Numbered from the stretch's first letter, positions 7,844 to 17,407 are shown. The stretch is 64,000 bases of DNA from Blastomonas natatoria (GCF_003201955.1 NZ_QJJM01000004.1:244733-308732); one strand, 5' to 3'. Made by a program: numbers and translations. The notes: a model not told the origin generated them from the letters alone.

Positions 7844-10297
7844 ATGATGACGAAGAAACTGTTCCGCGCCACCTTGCTGGGCGCCACCATGTTGATGGGC
7901 ATGGGCACTGCCCCGGCCTTCGCGCAGGATGCCGGAGGCGATGCCGCGCAGGATTCCGAGCAGGAAAGCGGCAGCAATGTCATCGTCGTCACCGCGACCC
8001 GCCGCGCAACTTCGCTCCAGGATGTGCCGATCAACATTTCCGCGATCGGCGCCGAGCAGCTTGCCGACCAGCGTCTCAACGACATTCGCGATCTGGGCGC
8101 ATTCACGCCCGGGATCACCATCACCGACACGGGCCCGCGCGGCGCAGGGACGATCGTGATGCGTGGCCTTTCCGCAGACGATTCCAGCACCTTTGCTGAT
8201 AACAGCAACAACGCCATCGGCATCTATCTCGGCGAAGTTCCGCTCTATTTCGACTTCAAGCTGATCGACATGGAGCGCGTCGAGGTCCTGCTGGGACCGC
8301 AGGGCACCCTGTACGGCCTGGGGACACTGGCTGGCGCGCTGCGCTACATCCCTGCCCGTCCGGATTCGACCAAGGTCAGCGGCAGCGCCCATGTGCGCGC
8401 CTTTGCCATGGAGCAGAGCCAGGACATCGGGCATGTCATCGACGCGACGATCAACCTGCCGATCATCAGCGACCGGCTCGCCTTCCGCAGCGCGACCGGA
8501 TATTTCTATGATCCCGGCTTTATCGACTATCCCTTCACGGTGCAGCAGATCGGGGTTTCGCTGCCGCAGCCCGGGCCTGCATCCAACCCGCTCGGTACGC
8601 CGGCCCAGCGCGCTGCCAACCTCCGCCGTCAGAAGGATGTGAACTTCGGCAAGACGTTCACGACGCGCAACCAGCTTGGTCTCACGCTCGAAAATCTGAA
8701 CGCCTATCTGACCTATGCCTTTCAGGAGGTTCGCACCGATGGTCGCCAGGCCAATGGCGGCGGCGTGCTGGGCGAGGGACGCTATGAAGGGCCGTGGCGC
8801 GTGCTCGAGCCGACCACCCGGCGCGCCCATCTGGTCAGCCTTGAGGTCGAAGCCCAGCTTGGCGAGATTGCCCAGCTCGTCTCGTCATCGGGCTATACCA
8901 AGACGACCAACAAGGGCTCGGTCGACGTGACCGATCTGCTGCTCGACCTCGATTACGGTTATGAAGGCTTCCCGGCCTTTACCGGCTTTACCCGGTCGCG
9001 CGCCCGGACAACGCAGTTCAACCAGGAACTGCGCCTGGTTTCCACGCATGGCGGACCGTTCAGTTGGGTGCTCGGTGGTTTCTACAACGAGCTGAAGACC
9101 CGCAACAGCTATCGCGAGTTCATTCCCGGCTTTGCTGCCTCGCCGACAGGACAGGCCTTTGGCGTCATCCCCAATGCCGACGACAACGAATACGCGTCAT
9201 TCGGCCGGAGCACCGTCAAGGAGCGCGCCGTGTTCGGCGAGGTGACCTTCAAGGTCACACCCGAATGGCAGATTACCGGAGGCCTTCGCTATTATGGCTA
9301 TGATCTCGACCGCATCGGCGGTTCGACCCTGCCCTATTTCGACGGTCCGGTGGCCAGCGATGACGACATCCCGTCCAGCAGCGGAACCGCGAGCGCCTCG
9401 GGCTTTGTCTACAAGGCCAACACATCCTACAAGATCACCGACAGCACCCTGGTCTATCTGACGTACAGCACCGGATACCGGATCGGCGGTGCCAATACCG
9501 GCGCGGCGCCGTGTGTGCTGCCGCTCAATCTCAACCAGCAGAATATCTGCGCACTTCCGGAAGAACTGTTCTACGGACCCGACGAGACCGAGAATTTCGA
9601 ACTGGGCGTGCGCGCCGGGTTCTTCGACAACAAGCTGAACATGAACCTGTCGATCTTCCAGGTAAACTGGGATGGCATCCAGCTGGCCAGCGCAACCCAA
9701 TTCGGTGGCATCGGCATCCTCACCAACGGCGGTACAGCGCGCAACCGGGGGCTTGACTACTCGTTCACGGCCCAGATCACGCCAGAATTCTCGCTGCGCG
9801 GCAACTATTCCTACCTCGATGCGCAGCTGACCTCCGACGTTCCCAGCCTGTTGCAGATCCGCGCCAGCCAGAACGAGCGGGCCCGGCCCAAGTTCGTTCG
9901 CGTCGGCGTCTTTGACGGCGACCGGCTGCCCGGTTCGGCCAAGCACAGCGGGTCGCTGGCGGCAGATTACCGGGTGCCGGTCGGCGACAATGGCGAGCTC
10001 AATCTCAACTGGACCGCCACCTATACCGGCAACATCCTGAGCCGGGTCGGCAATCGCGGCTTCGGTGAGACGCTGCCCGACTATCTGACCCATCGCGCTG
10101 CGATCACCTACCGGCTGGGGAACAGTTACGAAGTCTCGCTGTTCGCCAACAACATCACCAACCAATATGCGGTGACGGGCATCAGCAACGATCGCAGCCG
10201 CTTCGGCTTCGTGAACGGCGGCGTCATTTCGCGCTATTACGGGCGCTCGGTGCTGACGCCCCGGGTGATCGGCATCGAAGCTCGATACAGTTTCTGA
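7844..10297 (+). CDS. TonB-dependent outer-membrane receptor
   Basis: 817 aa. A signal peptide ends near 'APAFAQD'. A TonB box-like segment 'VIVVTATRR' is followed by a plug domain ('LQDVPINISAIGAEQLADQRLNDIRDLG' region) and a long beta-barrel ending in aromatic 'IGIEARYSF'. It is of the FecA/iron-complex receptor-like class abundant in sphingomonads. GGGGG lies upstream of the ATG pair at 7844. It is followed after 2 bp by a secreted metallo-beta-lactamase-fold protein, probably cotranscribed. The ligand cannot be told from sequence; guanidine operon genes diverge on the other side, but no functional link is shown. Confidence 0.9.
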   Translation: MMTKKLFRATLLGATMLMGMGTAPAFAQDAGGDAAQDSEQESGSNVIVVTATRRATSLQDVPINISAIGAEQLADQRLNDIRDLGAFTPGITITDTGPRGAGTIVMRGLSADDSSTFADNSNNAIGIYLGEVPLYFDFKLIDMERVEVLLGPQGTLYGLGTLAGALRYIPARPDSTKVSGSAHVRAFAMEQSQDIGHVIDATINLPIISDRLAFRSATGYFYDPGFIDYPFTVQQIGVSLPQPGPASNPLGTPAQRAANLRRQKDVNFGKTFTTRNQLGLTLENLNAYLTYAFQEVRTDGRQANGGGVLGEGRYEGPWRVLEPTTRRAHLVSLEVEAQLGEIAQLVSSSGYTKTTNKGSVDVTDLLLDLDYGYEGFPAFTGFTRSRARTTQFNQELRLVSTHGGPFSWVLGGFYNELKTRNSYREFIPGFAASPTGQAFGVIPNADDNEYASFGRSTVKERAVFGEVTFKVTPEWQITGGLRYYGYDLDRIGGSTLPYFDGPVASDDDIPSSSGTASASGFVYKANTSYKITDSTLVYLTYSTGYRIGGANTGAAPCVLPLNLNQQNICALPEELFYGPDETENFELGVRAGFFDNKLNMNLSIFQVNWDGIQLASATQFGGIGILTNGGTARNRGLDYSFTAQITPEFSLRGNYSYLDAQLTSDVPSLLQIRASQNERARPKFVRVGVFDGDRLPGSAKHSGSLAADYRVPVGDNGELNLNWTATYTGNILSRVGNRGFGETLPDYLTHRAAITYRLGNSYEVSLFANNITNQYAVTGISNDRSRFGFVNGGVISRYYGRSVLTPRVIGIEARYSF

Positions 10298-10299
10298 CC

Positions 10300-11235
10300 A
10301 TGTCGGCGTTGCGAAGCCTGAAATTGCCCGTCAGGTTTTGCTCGGCGATCCTTATGGCGGGGTGTCTGATCGGCATCCCGCCAGCGGGAGCCGGAACGGA
10401 TGCCCTGCCCCGCCTGTTCGCCGAACGATGGATCAACGGCGCTGACGGGGCGGAACCGGTCGCACAGGTCCAGGAGCTCGATGCCGACACCTTCGTCATC
10501 CGTCAGTCGGTCGCCACCAATTTCGAGGCTCCATTCCTTTATCTGCTGTTTGGGCGCGACAGGGCGCTGCTGATCGATACCGGTGCGGAAGGTGGGGTCA
10601 TCCGTCCGGTGGTCGACCGGGTGATCGCCGAATGGCTCGCCGCGCATGGGCGCACTTCGATCCCGCTCGTCGTCGCGCACAGCCACGCGCATGGCGACCA
10701 TATCGCGAGCGACGCCGCGTTTCGTGACCGGCCCGATACCGTGCTGGTCGGATTGAAACCGGCCGATGTCGCGGCCTTTTTCGGCATCGATCCCTGGCCG
10801 GGCGATGTAGCAACATTTGATCTCGGCGGCAGGGCCCTTTCCGTGATCCCGACACCGGGTCATCAGGCCGCCGCGATCATGGTCTATGACCCGCGGCTCA
10901 AGATCCTGCTGTCGGGCGATACGCTCTATCCGGGGCGGCTCTACATTCCCGTCAACTTTCTGGCCGACAATCGCGCAAGCATCGACCGCCTGGCCGCCTT
11001 TGCTCGCACCCACCCGATCCGCGCGGTGCTGGGCGCGCATGTCGAAATGACGCACACGCCGGGCCGCGACTATCCCCATGAAGCCCTGACGCATCCCGAC
11101 GAGCACCCGCTGGAGCTTCCCGCCTCCGCCATTTCCGAACTGCGCGAGGGGCTGAAAGCCAGGCTCGACACTCCAGGGCAGAATCAGGTGCACGACCGCT
11201 TCATCATCGTCCCGGTGGAGCCGCGCGATGAATGA
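10300..11235 (+). CDS. Secreted metallo-beta-lactamase-fold hydrolase
   Basis: 311 aa with an N-terminal hydrophobic export signal (about residues 10-32). The zinc motif HSHAHGDH, the downstream GHQ segment and 'LSGDTLY' give the metal ligands of the MBL-fold superfamily. The class contains lactonases, glyoxalase II-like enzymes and sulfatases as well as beta-lactamases, so the substrate is open. It starts 2 bp after the TonB receptor, implying that the product acts in the periplasm on what the receptor brings in, or on a surface compound (inference). Confidence 0.85.
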   Translation: MSALRSLKLPVRFCSAILMAGCLIGIPPAGAGTDALPRLFAERWINGADGAEPVAQVQELDADTFVIRQSVATNFEAPFLYLLFGRDRALLIDTGAEGGVIRPVVDRVIAEWLAAHGRTSIPLVVAHSHAHGDHIASDAAFRDRPDTVLVGLKPADVAAFFGIDPWPGDVATFDLGGRALSVIPTPGHQAAAIMVYDPRLKILLSGDTLYPGRLYIPVNFLADNRASIDRLAAFARTHPIRAVLGAHVEMTHTPGRDYPHEALTHPDEHPLELPASAISELREGLKARLDTPGQNQVHDRFIIVPVEPRDE

Positions 11236-11389
11236 CCGCATAGATCATGTCTATGCCGACCATTTCTCATTGCCGTCTGGTATGATGGGCCGGTTTCCTC
11301 AACCTTTCGACCACTGCGAACCTCAACCGTTTCGCCGCCTGCGCTGCTGTGCATCAGGGCGCCGAGACCAGCTTGCGAGTAGATAAGCC

Positions 11390-12379
11390 ATGAACGGAGT
11401 CCGCGTCGGCAACCGCATCATCGGAGCGCAATCGCCGGTAACCATCGGCTGGGAAAATGTGCCCAAGGTCGAAGGCGGGCCTTTCAAGCGGCTGTTCTTC
11501 ACCTGGTTCCAGCCGGCCGTGCTCTTCGCGATGATCGCATTCTGGTACTATGCGCCCAATTCGATCGCCAAGGCCTCGACTGCCATCGGCATCGGCATTG
11601 CCTTCCGCGCCTTCCTGCTCGCGCTGGAATGGGTCAATCCGCGCTTCAAGAGCTGGGAACTGACCTGGAAGGAATGCGTGACCGATCTGTTCTATGTCGG
11701 CCTCGGTTATACCATCCTCAATCTTGTCGACAATTTCATCGGCAGCGACGTGCTGATCGAAAACCTGCTCGCCAGCTTCGACTGGGACAAGTTTTCGTGG
11801 TTTACCGGCCTGCCGCTGCTGGTCCAGGCCTTCCTGATCCTGTTCATCTTCGATTTTGGGCAGTACTGGATGCACCGCGGGATGCACAACTGGTACCCGC
11901 TCTGGCTCACCCATTCGGTACACCACTACATCACCCAGCTGAACATCAACAAGGGTGCGGTCGGCAACCCGGTCGAGCTGTTCCTGATCGGCCTCGGCAT
12001 CGGCGGGCTCTTCGACTTTTTGCCCCGTGCCGCCCTGCTGGCGGGTGCGATCGGCATGTCCATTGGCGTCTATCAGCACATTAACGTGCGCTTCAACACC
12101 CCGGCCTGGTGGCGCTTCCTGTTCAACACGACCGAGCATCACAGCCTGCACCATTCGCAGGATTTCGAGGCGACGCGCAGCAACTATGCCAGCAATTTTA
12201 TCTTCATCGACCGCATCTTCGGCACCTGTGTCGACGGCGAGGCGGAACTGCTGGGCATGGAAGGCGGCCGCCGCATGTCGATCCGCGAGCAAATGCTCTT
12301 CCCCTTCACCGAGGGCTGGAAGACGATGAAGGAAAAGCTCGGCAAGTCCGACGAGACCCATGCGGTGCCCGCAGAATGA
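11390..12379 (+). CDS. Sterol desaturase/fatty acid hydroxylase family membrane protein
   Basis: 329 aa with several membrane helices. It carries the histidine clusters of the membrane di-iron hydroxylase family: 'HRGMH' followed by 'HSVHH', and later 'TEHHSLHH'. Such enzymes hydroxylate or desaturate lipids (sterols, sphingolipids, carotenoids). Sphingomonads make sphingolipids, so a sphingolipid or hopanoid substrate is possible but unproven. The gene overlaps the next one by ATGA, so the small charged membrane protein downstream is likely translated with it. Confidence 0.85.
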   Translation: MNGVRVGNRIIGAQSPVTIGWENVPKVEGGPFKRLFFTWFQPAVLFAMIAFWYYAPNSIAKASTAIGIGIAFRAFLLALEWVNPRFKSWELTWKECVTDLFYVGLGYTILNLVDNFIGSDVLIENLLASFDWDKFSWFTGLPLLVQAFLILFIFDFGQYWMHRGMHNWYPLWLTHSVHHYITQLNINKGAVGNPVELFLIGLGIGGLFDFLPRAALLAGAIGMSIGVYQHINVRFNTPAWWRFLFNTTEHHSLHHSQDFEATRSNYASNFIFIDRIFGTCVDGEAELLGMEGGRRMSIREQMLFPFTEGWKTMKEKLGKSDETHAVPAE

Positions 12380-13068
12380 CCGGCCAGGCCCAAAGCATGA
12401 AGGGCGCAGGTGACATGATGCCCGGGGTCGCGCCGACCGGCGACGGACGCAGCTGGATGCGGCTGATTGACTGGATCTGGACCGTGCGGGGCGAACTGAC
12501 GCTCCCTGCCGGTCAGAGCGCCGACGAGGCCTTTGCACGGCTCGAACCCTTTTTTCGCGAGCCCGGCACCAGCTTCGATCAGGCAGCGGGAAGCCTCAGC
12601 TTCACCAAGAAGGACCCGATCGCCCAGGACAGGATGTCGATCTACGATGCCGGCGAGTTGCGCGTCGAGCAGCGCCCCGATGGCGGCATCCTGCGCTACT
12701 GGATGACCAGCAGGTCGCTCCTTTTCTGTTTCCTTGCCCCTCTGCTGTTCGTGGCCTTCGGCCAGATCATCGTCGGTGTCGGCATGCTCGTCGGCCCGGA
12801 AACCGAACAGGCGGACAAGAAGAAGAAAGAAGAGAAGGAAAAGGTTCGCGAATTGCACTGGATCGACCAGATGCTTGGCGCGCCTGCCCCGGAAAAGCCG
12901 AAAAAGGACGAGAAGGACAAGAAGAAGGAGGAAGGCAAGAAGAACCGCTATTCGCCGACCTCTGCCTATGTCTTTGCCGGTCTGTTCGCGCTGCTCTACA
13001 TCATCGGCCGCATCCTCGAAGACCGGCTGATCCGCAAGCGCTTCCTGCGAAGCCTGGCTGAAGGCTGA
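12376..13068 (+). CDS. Two-helix membrane protein with highly charged Lys/Glu loop
   Basis: 230 aa from the ATG overlapping the hydroxylase stop; an upstream extension in frame is rejected because it runs through that gene. A soluble N-terminal half (to about residue 112) is followed by a transmembrane helix ('LLFCFLAPLLFVAFGQIIVGVGML'-like). A loop of about 70 residues dominated by Lys and Glu follows, then a second helix ('AYVFAGLFALLYIIGRIL'). No named family is recognised. Coupling to the lipid hydroxylase suggests an accessory role at the membrane, such as an electron-transfer or assembly partner (inference). Confidence 0.75.
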   Translation: MTGQAQSMKGAGDMMPGVAPTGDGRSWMRLIDWIWTVRGELTLPAGQSADEAFARLEPFFREPGTSFDQAAGSLSFTKKDPIAQDRMSIYDAGELRVEQRPDGGILRYWMTSRSLLFCFLAPLLFVAFGQIIVGVGMLVGPETEQADKKKKEEKEKVRELHWIDQMLGAPAPEKPKKDEKDKKKEEGKKNRYSPTSAYVFAGLFALLYIIGRILEDRLIRKRFLRSLAEG

Positions 13069-13126
13069 CCTGGAGCCGGGCTGCACGCGATTGCCGAGCG
13101 GCTCGGCGCGGTCTAAGCGGTGCGCC

Positions 13127-14131
13127 ATGAGCAGATGGCCTTTCGATGCGCAGACCGATGATATCCGCCCGCTGCTGATGGCGGCTCAGGGTGACCGGCT
13201 GGACCTTGCCATCGCCACGCTCGTCGAAACCTCAGGGCCCGCGCCGCGATCCATCGGCGCACAGATGCTGGTCACCCGCGACCAGCATTGGGGCTATCTG
13301 TCAGGCGGATGCATCGAAGCTGATGTCGCGCGGCATGCGCGCGAAGCCATGGCCGATGGCGCGCCGCGCCTGCTGCGCTATGGCGAGGGCAGCCCCTGGA
13401 TCGACATCCGCCTCGCATGCGGTTCGGGTATCCTGGTGCTGGTCGAACCGGTTTCGGTGGACGAGCCTGCCATCACGGCCCTGATCGAAGGCATGCAGGG
13501 ACGCTATCCAATCCGCTGGTCCAGCGACGGCAAGACGCGTGAAGCCCGGGCCTGTAACGCGAAAGGCGAATTTGCCTGGGACGGAACCCGCTATGCGCAA
13601 TGGCATGAACCGATCCTGCGGCTGGTGCTGATCGGCGAGGATGCGACGACACTGGCGTGCGCGGCACTGGGCCAGACCATGGGGATGGACGTGGTGATGA
13701 TCACCCCCAATGGCCCGCAAGCCGCGCCCATGCCCGGCATCGCCTATCACCGCTCTGCCGCGGCGGCGGTGCTCGATGCGCTGGACCTTGACCGCTGGAG
13801 CGCGGTTGCGGTGCTGTCGCATGACCGCGAGGATGATGAAGCGGCGCTCGCTGCGGCGCTCCGATCACCCGCCTTCTATATTGGCGCGATCGGCGCCAGG
13901 GTGCGCCTTGATGGCCGCATTGCGCAACTGCGCGCGCACGGCGTTGGCGAGGCCGACATCGCCCGGTTGCGCGCCCCGATCGGGCTTCAGGGCTTTGGCA
14001 AGGCCCCGCGCGAGGTCGCACTGTCCGTCGTGGCAGAGGTCGCGCGCGATTTCCATGCGCGCTCGGCAGCGGCCAATCCTTCGGGATCATCGATATCGAG
14101 CACCGCGCCGCCATCCTGGATGTCGAGATAG
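13127..14131 (+). CDS. xdhC: XdhC/CoxI family molybdenum cofactor insertion factor
   Basis: 334 aa from the ATG at 13127. The XdhC N-terminal domain is visible ('LVETSGPAPRSIGAQMLV', 'SGGCIEADVARHAREAM', 'ACGSGILVLVEP'). A Rossmann-like C-terminal domain with 'LSHDREDDEAALAAAL' and 'IGAIGARVRL' follows. Family members bind and sulfurate Mo cofactor and hand it to xanthine-dehydrogenase-family enzymes. It lies next to, and convergent with, a MocA-type cytidylyltransferase and a molybdenum hydroxylase operon. Its last 145 bp overlap the 3' end of mocA on the opposite strand; both C-termini look low in conserved content there. Confidence 0.9.
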   Translation: MSRWPFDAQTDDIRPLLMAAQGDRLDLAIATLVETSGPAPRSIGAQMLVTRDQHWGYLSGGCIEADVARHAREAMADGAPRLLRYGEGSPWIDIRLACGSGILVLVEPVSVDEPAITALIEGMQGRYPIRWSSDGKTREARACNAKGEFAWDGTRYAQWHEPILRLVLIGEDATTLACAALGQTMGMDVVMITPNGPQAAPMPGIAYHRSAAAAVLDALDLDRWSAVAVLSHDREDDEAALAAALRSPAFYIGAIGARVRLDGRIAQLRAHGVGEADIARLRAPIGLQGFGKAPREVALSVVAEVARDFHARSAAANPSGSSISSTAPPSWMSR

Positions 14132-14655
14132 GCCACCGGTCTGCCCCTCAGCACATCGCCCGCGCCGCGATCGCCCGAAAGCGCCATCAGATCCGGCAGT
14201 GCGCTGGCGACAAAGCACACCGGATGCCCGGGTTTGCCCGCCACTCTGGGTCGCGCGGCATAGCCCGACTGCCGGGCGAGCCGTGCGAGTTCGCCGCACA
14301 AGCCATGCGGCACCAGCGGCATGTCGCCCAGAAACAGGAATGCGCCGAGCCCATCGTCCGGCAGCGCCACGATCCCTGCGCGGATCGAGGCAGCAAGGCC
14401 CTCTTCCCAACCAGTAGCCTCGACCAATCGGCATGGCAGTCCATCGAGCACCGCGCCGATCTCGCTTCCCAGCGCGCCGGTGACGACAATGGTCTCGTCG
14501 AAACCCGATGCCACGACCGCGTCGACCGTGCGTCGTATCACCGGCACGCTATCAAGCGGCGCCAGCAGTTTTGCCCCGCCAAAGCGCCGTCCTGCCCCCG
14601 CTGCCAGGATCAGCGCGCGCCAGCCGGTCAGCGCCGTGGCTGACGGGTCGCTCAG
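13987..14655 (-). CDS. mocA: MocA-type molybdopterin cytidylyltransferase
   Basis: The conserved nucleotidyltransferase N-terminus 'LTGWRALILAAGAGRRFGG' and 'LFLGDMPLV' identify the NTP-transferase family that makes molybdopterin cytosine dinucleotide. There is no ATG, GTG or TTG between the upstream stop and this motif. The best candidate start is CTG at 14655, which overlaps the stop of the large hydroxylase subunit (CTGA), mimicking the ATGA couplings elsewhere in the window. That gives 222 aa. The 3' end overlaps xdhC antisense by 145 bp. It serves the adjacent molybdenum hydroxylase. The product is confident; the exact start is not. Confidence 0.8.
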   Translation of the reverse strand: MSDPSATALTGWRALILAAGAGRRFGGAKLLAPLDSVPVIRRTVDAVVASGFDETIVVTGALGSEIGAVLDGLPCRLVEATGWEEGLAASIRAGIVALPDDGLGAFLFLGDMPLVPHGLCGELARLARQSGYAARPRVAGKPGHPVCFVASALPDLMALSGDRGAGDVLRGRPVAYLDIQDGGAVLDIDDPEGLAAAERAWKSRATSATTDSATSRGALPKP

Positions 14656-16916
14656 ACCTTGGCCTGATCGCGCAGCGGCAGCGTGCGGACGCGCTTGCCG
14701 GTGGCGGCAAACAGTGCATTGGCGAGCGCAGGCGTCGCCGGCGGCACGCCCGGCTCGCCGATCCCGCCGATCTTCGCGCCGCTCTCGATGAAATGCACAT
14801 CGATCATGGGCGGCGCATCGGCCAGCCTGATGATCTCGTAATCGTTGAAATTGCTCTGCACCACCGCGCCCTTGTCGAGCGTGATCTCTTCGCCGATGGC
14901 CGAGGAAAGCCCCATGATCAGCCCTCCGGCAATCTGCGCCTCGGCATTGAGCGGATTCACCGTGGTGCCGCAATCGACCACCGCCCAGGCCTTGAGCACC
15001 TTGGGGCGGCCGTCTTCCTTGACGGTCGCTTCGACCACCTCGGCCACGATGGTGCCGAAGCTTTCGACGATCGCAATACCGCGCCCGACGCCTTCAGGCA
15101 GCGGTGTGCCCCAACCCGAACGCTTGGCGACCGCGTCCAGCACCGCGCGATGCCGCGAGCCTTCCGCCAGATGCTTGCGGCGGAACTGGTACGGATCCTC
15201 GCCCGCTTCCTTCGCCAGCTCGTCCATGAAGCTTTCGTTGTAGAAGCCGAATTGAGTCGAGTTGACCGAACGCCAGGGCCCATCATTCTGGTTCGACTGA
15301 TACTTGAAATGCCGACGCGAGACGGCGGGAATGTCGTAGATGAACGTCACCTCACCCTCGGCGGTGTCGCTCTGGACATAATCCGCCTGCCAGGCTGCGA
15401 TCCTGCCGTCCTTGTCCAGAGCCGCCTTGAACTGGCTTGACGATTGCGGGCGATAGGTTCCGTGCCGCACCTCTTCCTCACGGCTCCACACCAGCTTGAC
15501 CGGATAGGGTACCTGCTTGGCAATCACTGCAATCTGGTCGACAATCTCGGTAACATTGGGAAAGCGCCGCCCGAAGCCGCCGCCCATGATCATCGGGTTG
15601 AACGCGACCGCATCCACATCGAGACCAGCCGCCTCGGCCGCGCGCGTCCGCGTGGTCAGCGGGTCTTGCAAACCGCCCCAGAGAGTGAGCTTTCCGTCCT
15701 TGTAATGGCCGGTCAGCGCGAACGGCTCCATCATTGCGTGGTGCAGGAACGGCACGCGATAGTCGGCGGTAACCACTCTGGCACCAGGCGCTCCAAAGGC
15801 TGCTGCGACATCGCCATCACCGGCCTCGCCTTCGGGTTTGCCGGTCTCGCGCAACTTGACCTGCGCAGCGTGCACGGTCTCGCTCGAGAGCGCACCATGA
15901 CTGCCATCGGAAAATTGCGGGCTGAGCGCCTGCAAGCCCTTGAGCGCCTGCCAATAGCGCTTCGCCACGACGACCACGGCATCGTCGAGCCTGATCACCT
16001 TCTCGACCCCCGCGACTGCCAGGGCCGGCTTTTCATCGACGGAAACGAGCTTCCCGCCGCGCACCGGCGCGGCTGCGATGGTCGCGACGCGCATGTCTGG
16101 CAGGATAAGGTCGATGCCGTATTTCGCGCTGCCATCGACCTTGGCGGGGATATCGATGCGCGGGATCGGCTTGCCGATCAGCTTGTAATCCTTCCGCGTC
16201 TTGAGTTCGGGCGATCCGGTCAGCGACCGTTCCGCGGCGCCGGCGGCCAGTTCACCATAGCGCAGCGACTTGCCCGACTTGGCATGGATCACCTTGCTGT
16301 CCGAAGTGGTGAGTTCGCTCGCAGGAACGCCAAGCCGGTCGGCGGCCTCCTCGATCAGTGCCAGCCGCACCGAGGCTCCGACGACGCGCATGCCGACCTG
16401 ACCGGTGAAGCGCACGGCAGACGAACCGCCGGTGATCTGCAGCGGCATCGATCGCGCGAGCATTGCCATCACCGCATTGGGCAAGGCGTTGATCACGCCT
16501 GGAACCCCCGAGGTATCGGCAAGAAAGCCCCTGCCCAGAGCCGCATTGGCGAAGGCGAGATCAGCAGGCGCCTGCTCGACCTTCACCTTGCTCCAATCGG
16601 CATCCAGCTCATCGGCCAGCATCTGCCCCATGGCCGTATGCGTGCCCTGGCCGAAATCGATATGCGGCGAATAGACGGTGACGGTATCGTCCTCGGCGAT
16701 CTTCATCCAGCTGAGGAAATTGTGGTCGTTGCCCGTTTCGGTCAGCGCCTTGGCGCGCGCATTGGCCGACCTGTCGGACCAGTGGACGCCGAATACGCCG
16801 CCGCCGACCAGCAGGGCGCTACCCACCAGAAACGCGCGGCGCACGATGCCGCGCTTCTTCCTGGGCGGAGCCGCCGGTTCGATCACGTCCATGTCGGGAT
16901 TGGGATTGTCCGCCAT
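14652..16916 (-). CDS. Molybdopterin-binding large subunit of a Tat-exported molybdenum hydroxylase (isoquinoline 1-oxidoreductase type)
   Basis: 754 aa. The N-terminal 'RRAFLVGSALLVGGG' is a twin-arginine-type signal, so the enzyme is probably periplasmic. Xanthine-dehydrogenase-family Mo-binding segments follow, including 'MIMGGGFGRRF' and the C-terminal 'GGIGEPGVPPATPALANALF', whose Glu is the family's catalytic residue. It pairs with the upstream [2Fe-2S] subunit (TGATG overlap) and lacks an FAD subunit, matching the IorAB class that passes electrons to a cytochrome or quinone. The MocA start overlaps its stop. The substrate (aldehyde or N-heterocycle) cannot be read from sequence. Confidence 0.88.
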   Translation of the reverse strand: MADNPNPDMDVIEPAAPPRKKRGIVRRAFLVGSALLVGGGVFGVHWSDRSANARAKALTETGNDHNFLSWMKIAEDDTVTVYSPHIDFGQGTHTAMGQMLADELDADWSKVKVEQAPADLAFANAALGRGFLADTSGVPGVINALPNAVMAMLARSMPLQITGGSSAVRFTGQVGMRVVGASVRLALIEEAADRLGVPASELTTSDSKVIHAKSGKSLRYGELAAGAAERSLTGSPELKTRKDYKLIGKPIPRIDIPAKVDGSAKYGIDLILPDMRVATIAAAPVRGGKLVSVDEKPALAVAGVEKVIRLDDAVVVVAKRYWQALKGLQALSPQFSDGSHGALSSETVHAAQVKLRETGKPEGEAGDGDVAAAFGAPGARVVTADYRVPFLHHAMMEPFALTGHYKDGKLTLWGGLQDPLTTRTRAAEAAGLDVDAVAFNPMIMGGGFGRRFPNVTEIVDQIAVIAKQVPYPVKLVWSREEEVRHGTYRPQSSSQFKAALDKDGRIAAWQADYVQSDTAEGEVTFIYDIPAVSRRHFKYQSNQNDGPWRSVNSTQFGFYNESFMDELAKEAGEDPYQFRRKHLAEGSRHRAVLDAVAKRSGWGTPLPEGVGRGIAIVESFGTIVAEVVEATVKEDGRPKVLKAWAVVDCGTTVNPLNAEAQIAGGLIMGLSSAIGEEITLDKGAVVQSNFNDYEIIRLADAPPMIDVHFIESGAKIGGIGEPGVPPATPALANALFAATGKRVRTLPLRDQAKV

Positions 16917-17407
16917 CACGCGTCTCCCATTGCAGGTGCGCTGGCAGCCGCCGCCTTGCCGGTGGCAGCAAGGATGGCCTTGCGAATGCGCGGATAGGTG
17001 CCGCATCGGCAGATATTGGTCATCGCCTCGTCGATCTGCTCATCGCTGGGGCTGCCGGTGCGCTCGATCAGCGCGACCGCCGCCATGATCTGGCCCGACT
17101 GGCAATAGCCGCATTGCGGAACCTGCGCTTCGATCCACGCCTGCTGCACCGCGTGCAGCGTACCATCGGCAGACTTGAGTCCCTCGATCGTGGTCACGGA
17201 CTTGCCTGCAATATCGGCAATCGGAACGCTGCACGAGCGTGTGATCTGGCCGTCGACATGCACCGAACACGCCCCGCAGGCGGCAATGCCGCAGCCGAAC
17301 TTGGTGCCGGTCATTTCCAGATCTTCGCGCAATACCCAAAGCAGCGGCGTGTCGGCATCGGCCTCCACGCTGACCTGCCTGCCATTCACCTTGAAGTCGA
17401 TTGCCAC
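16916..17407 (-). CDS. [2Fe-2S] small subunit of the molybdenum hydroxylase (IorA-like)
   Basis: Two [2Fe-2S] cysteine sets are visible: '[16 protein letters not shown]...C' (plant-ferredoxin type) and 'CGYCQSGQI...CRC' (helical type). The start is placed at a GTG at 17407, giving 'VAIDFKVNG', because GGGGGA lies a suitable distance upstream. An ATG at 17443 would add 12 residues. It relays electrons from the molybdenum subunit encoded immediately downstream. First gene of the three-gene minus-strand operon. Confidence 0.88.
   Translation of the reverse strand: MAIDFKVNGRQVSVEADADTPLLWVLREDLEMTGTKFGCGIAACGACSVHVDGQITRSCSVPIADIAGKSVTTIEGLKSADGTLHAVQQAWIEAQVPQCGYCQSGQIMAAVALIERTGSPSDEQIDEAMTNICRCGTYPRIRKAILAATGKAAAASAPAMGDA

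Noticed and set aside
7522..8199. Open frame of 225 codons overlapping the start of the first TonB receptor
   Set aside because: It shares most of its length with a well-supported receptor in another frame and its residues are Arg/His-rich, as in GC-rich shadow frames.
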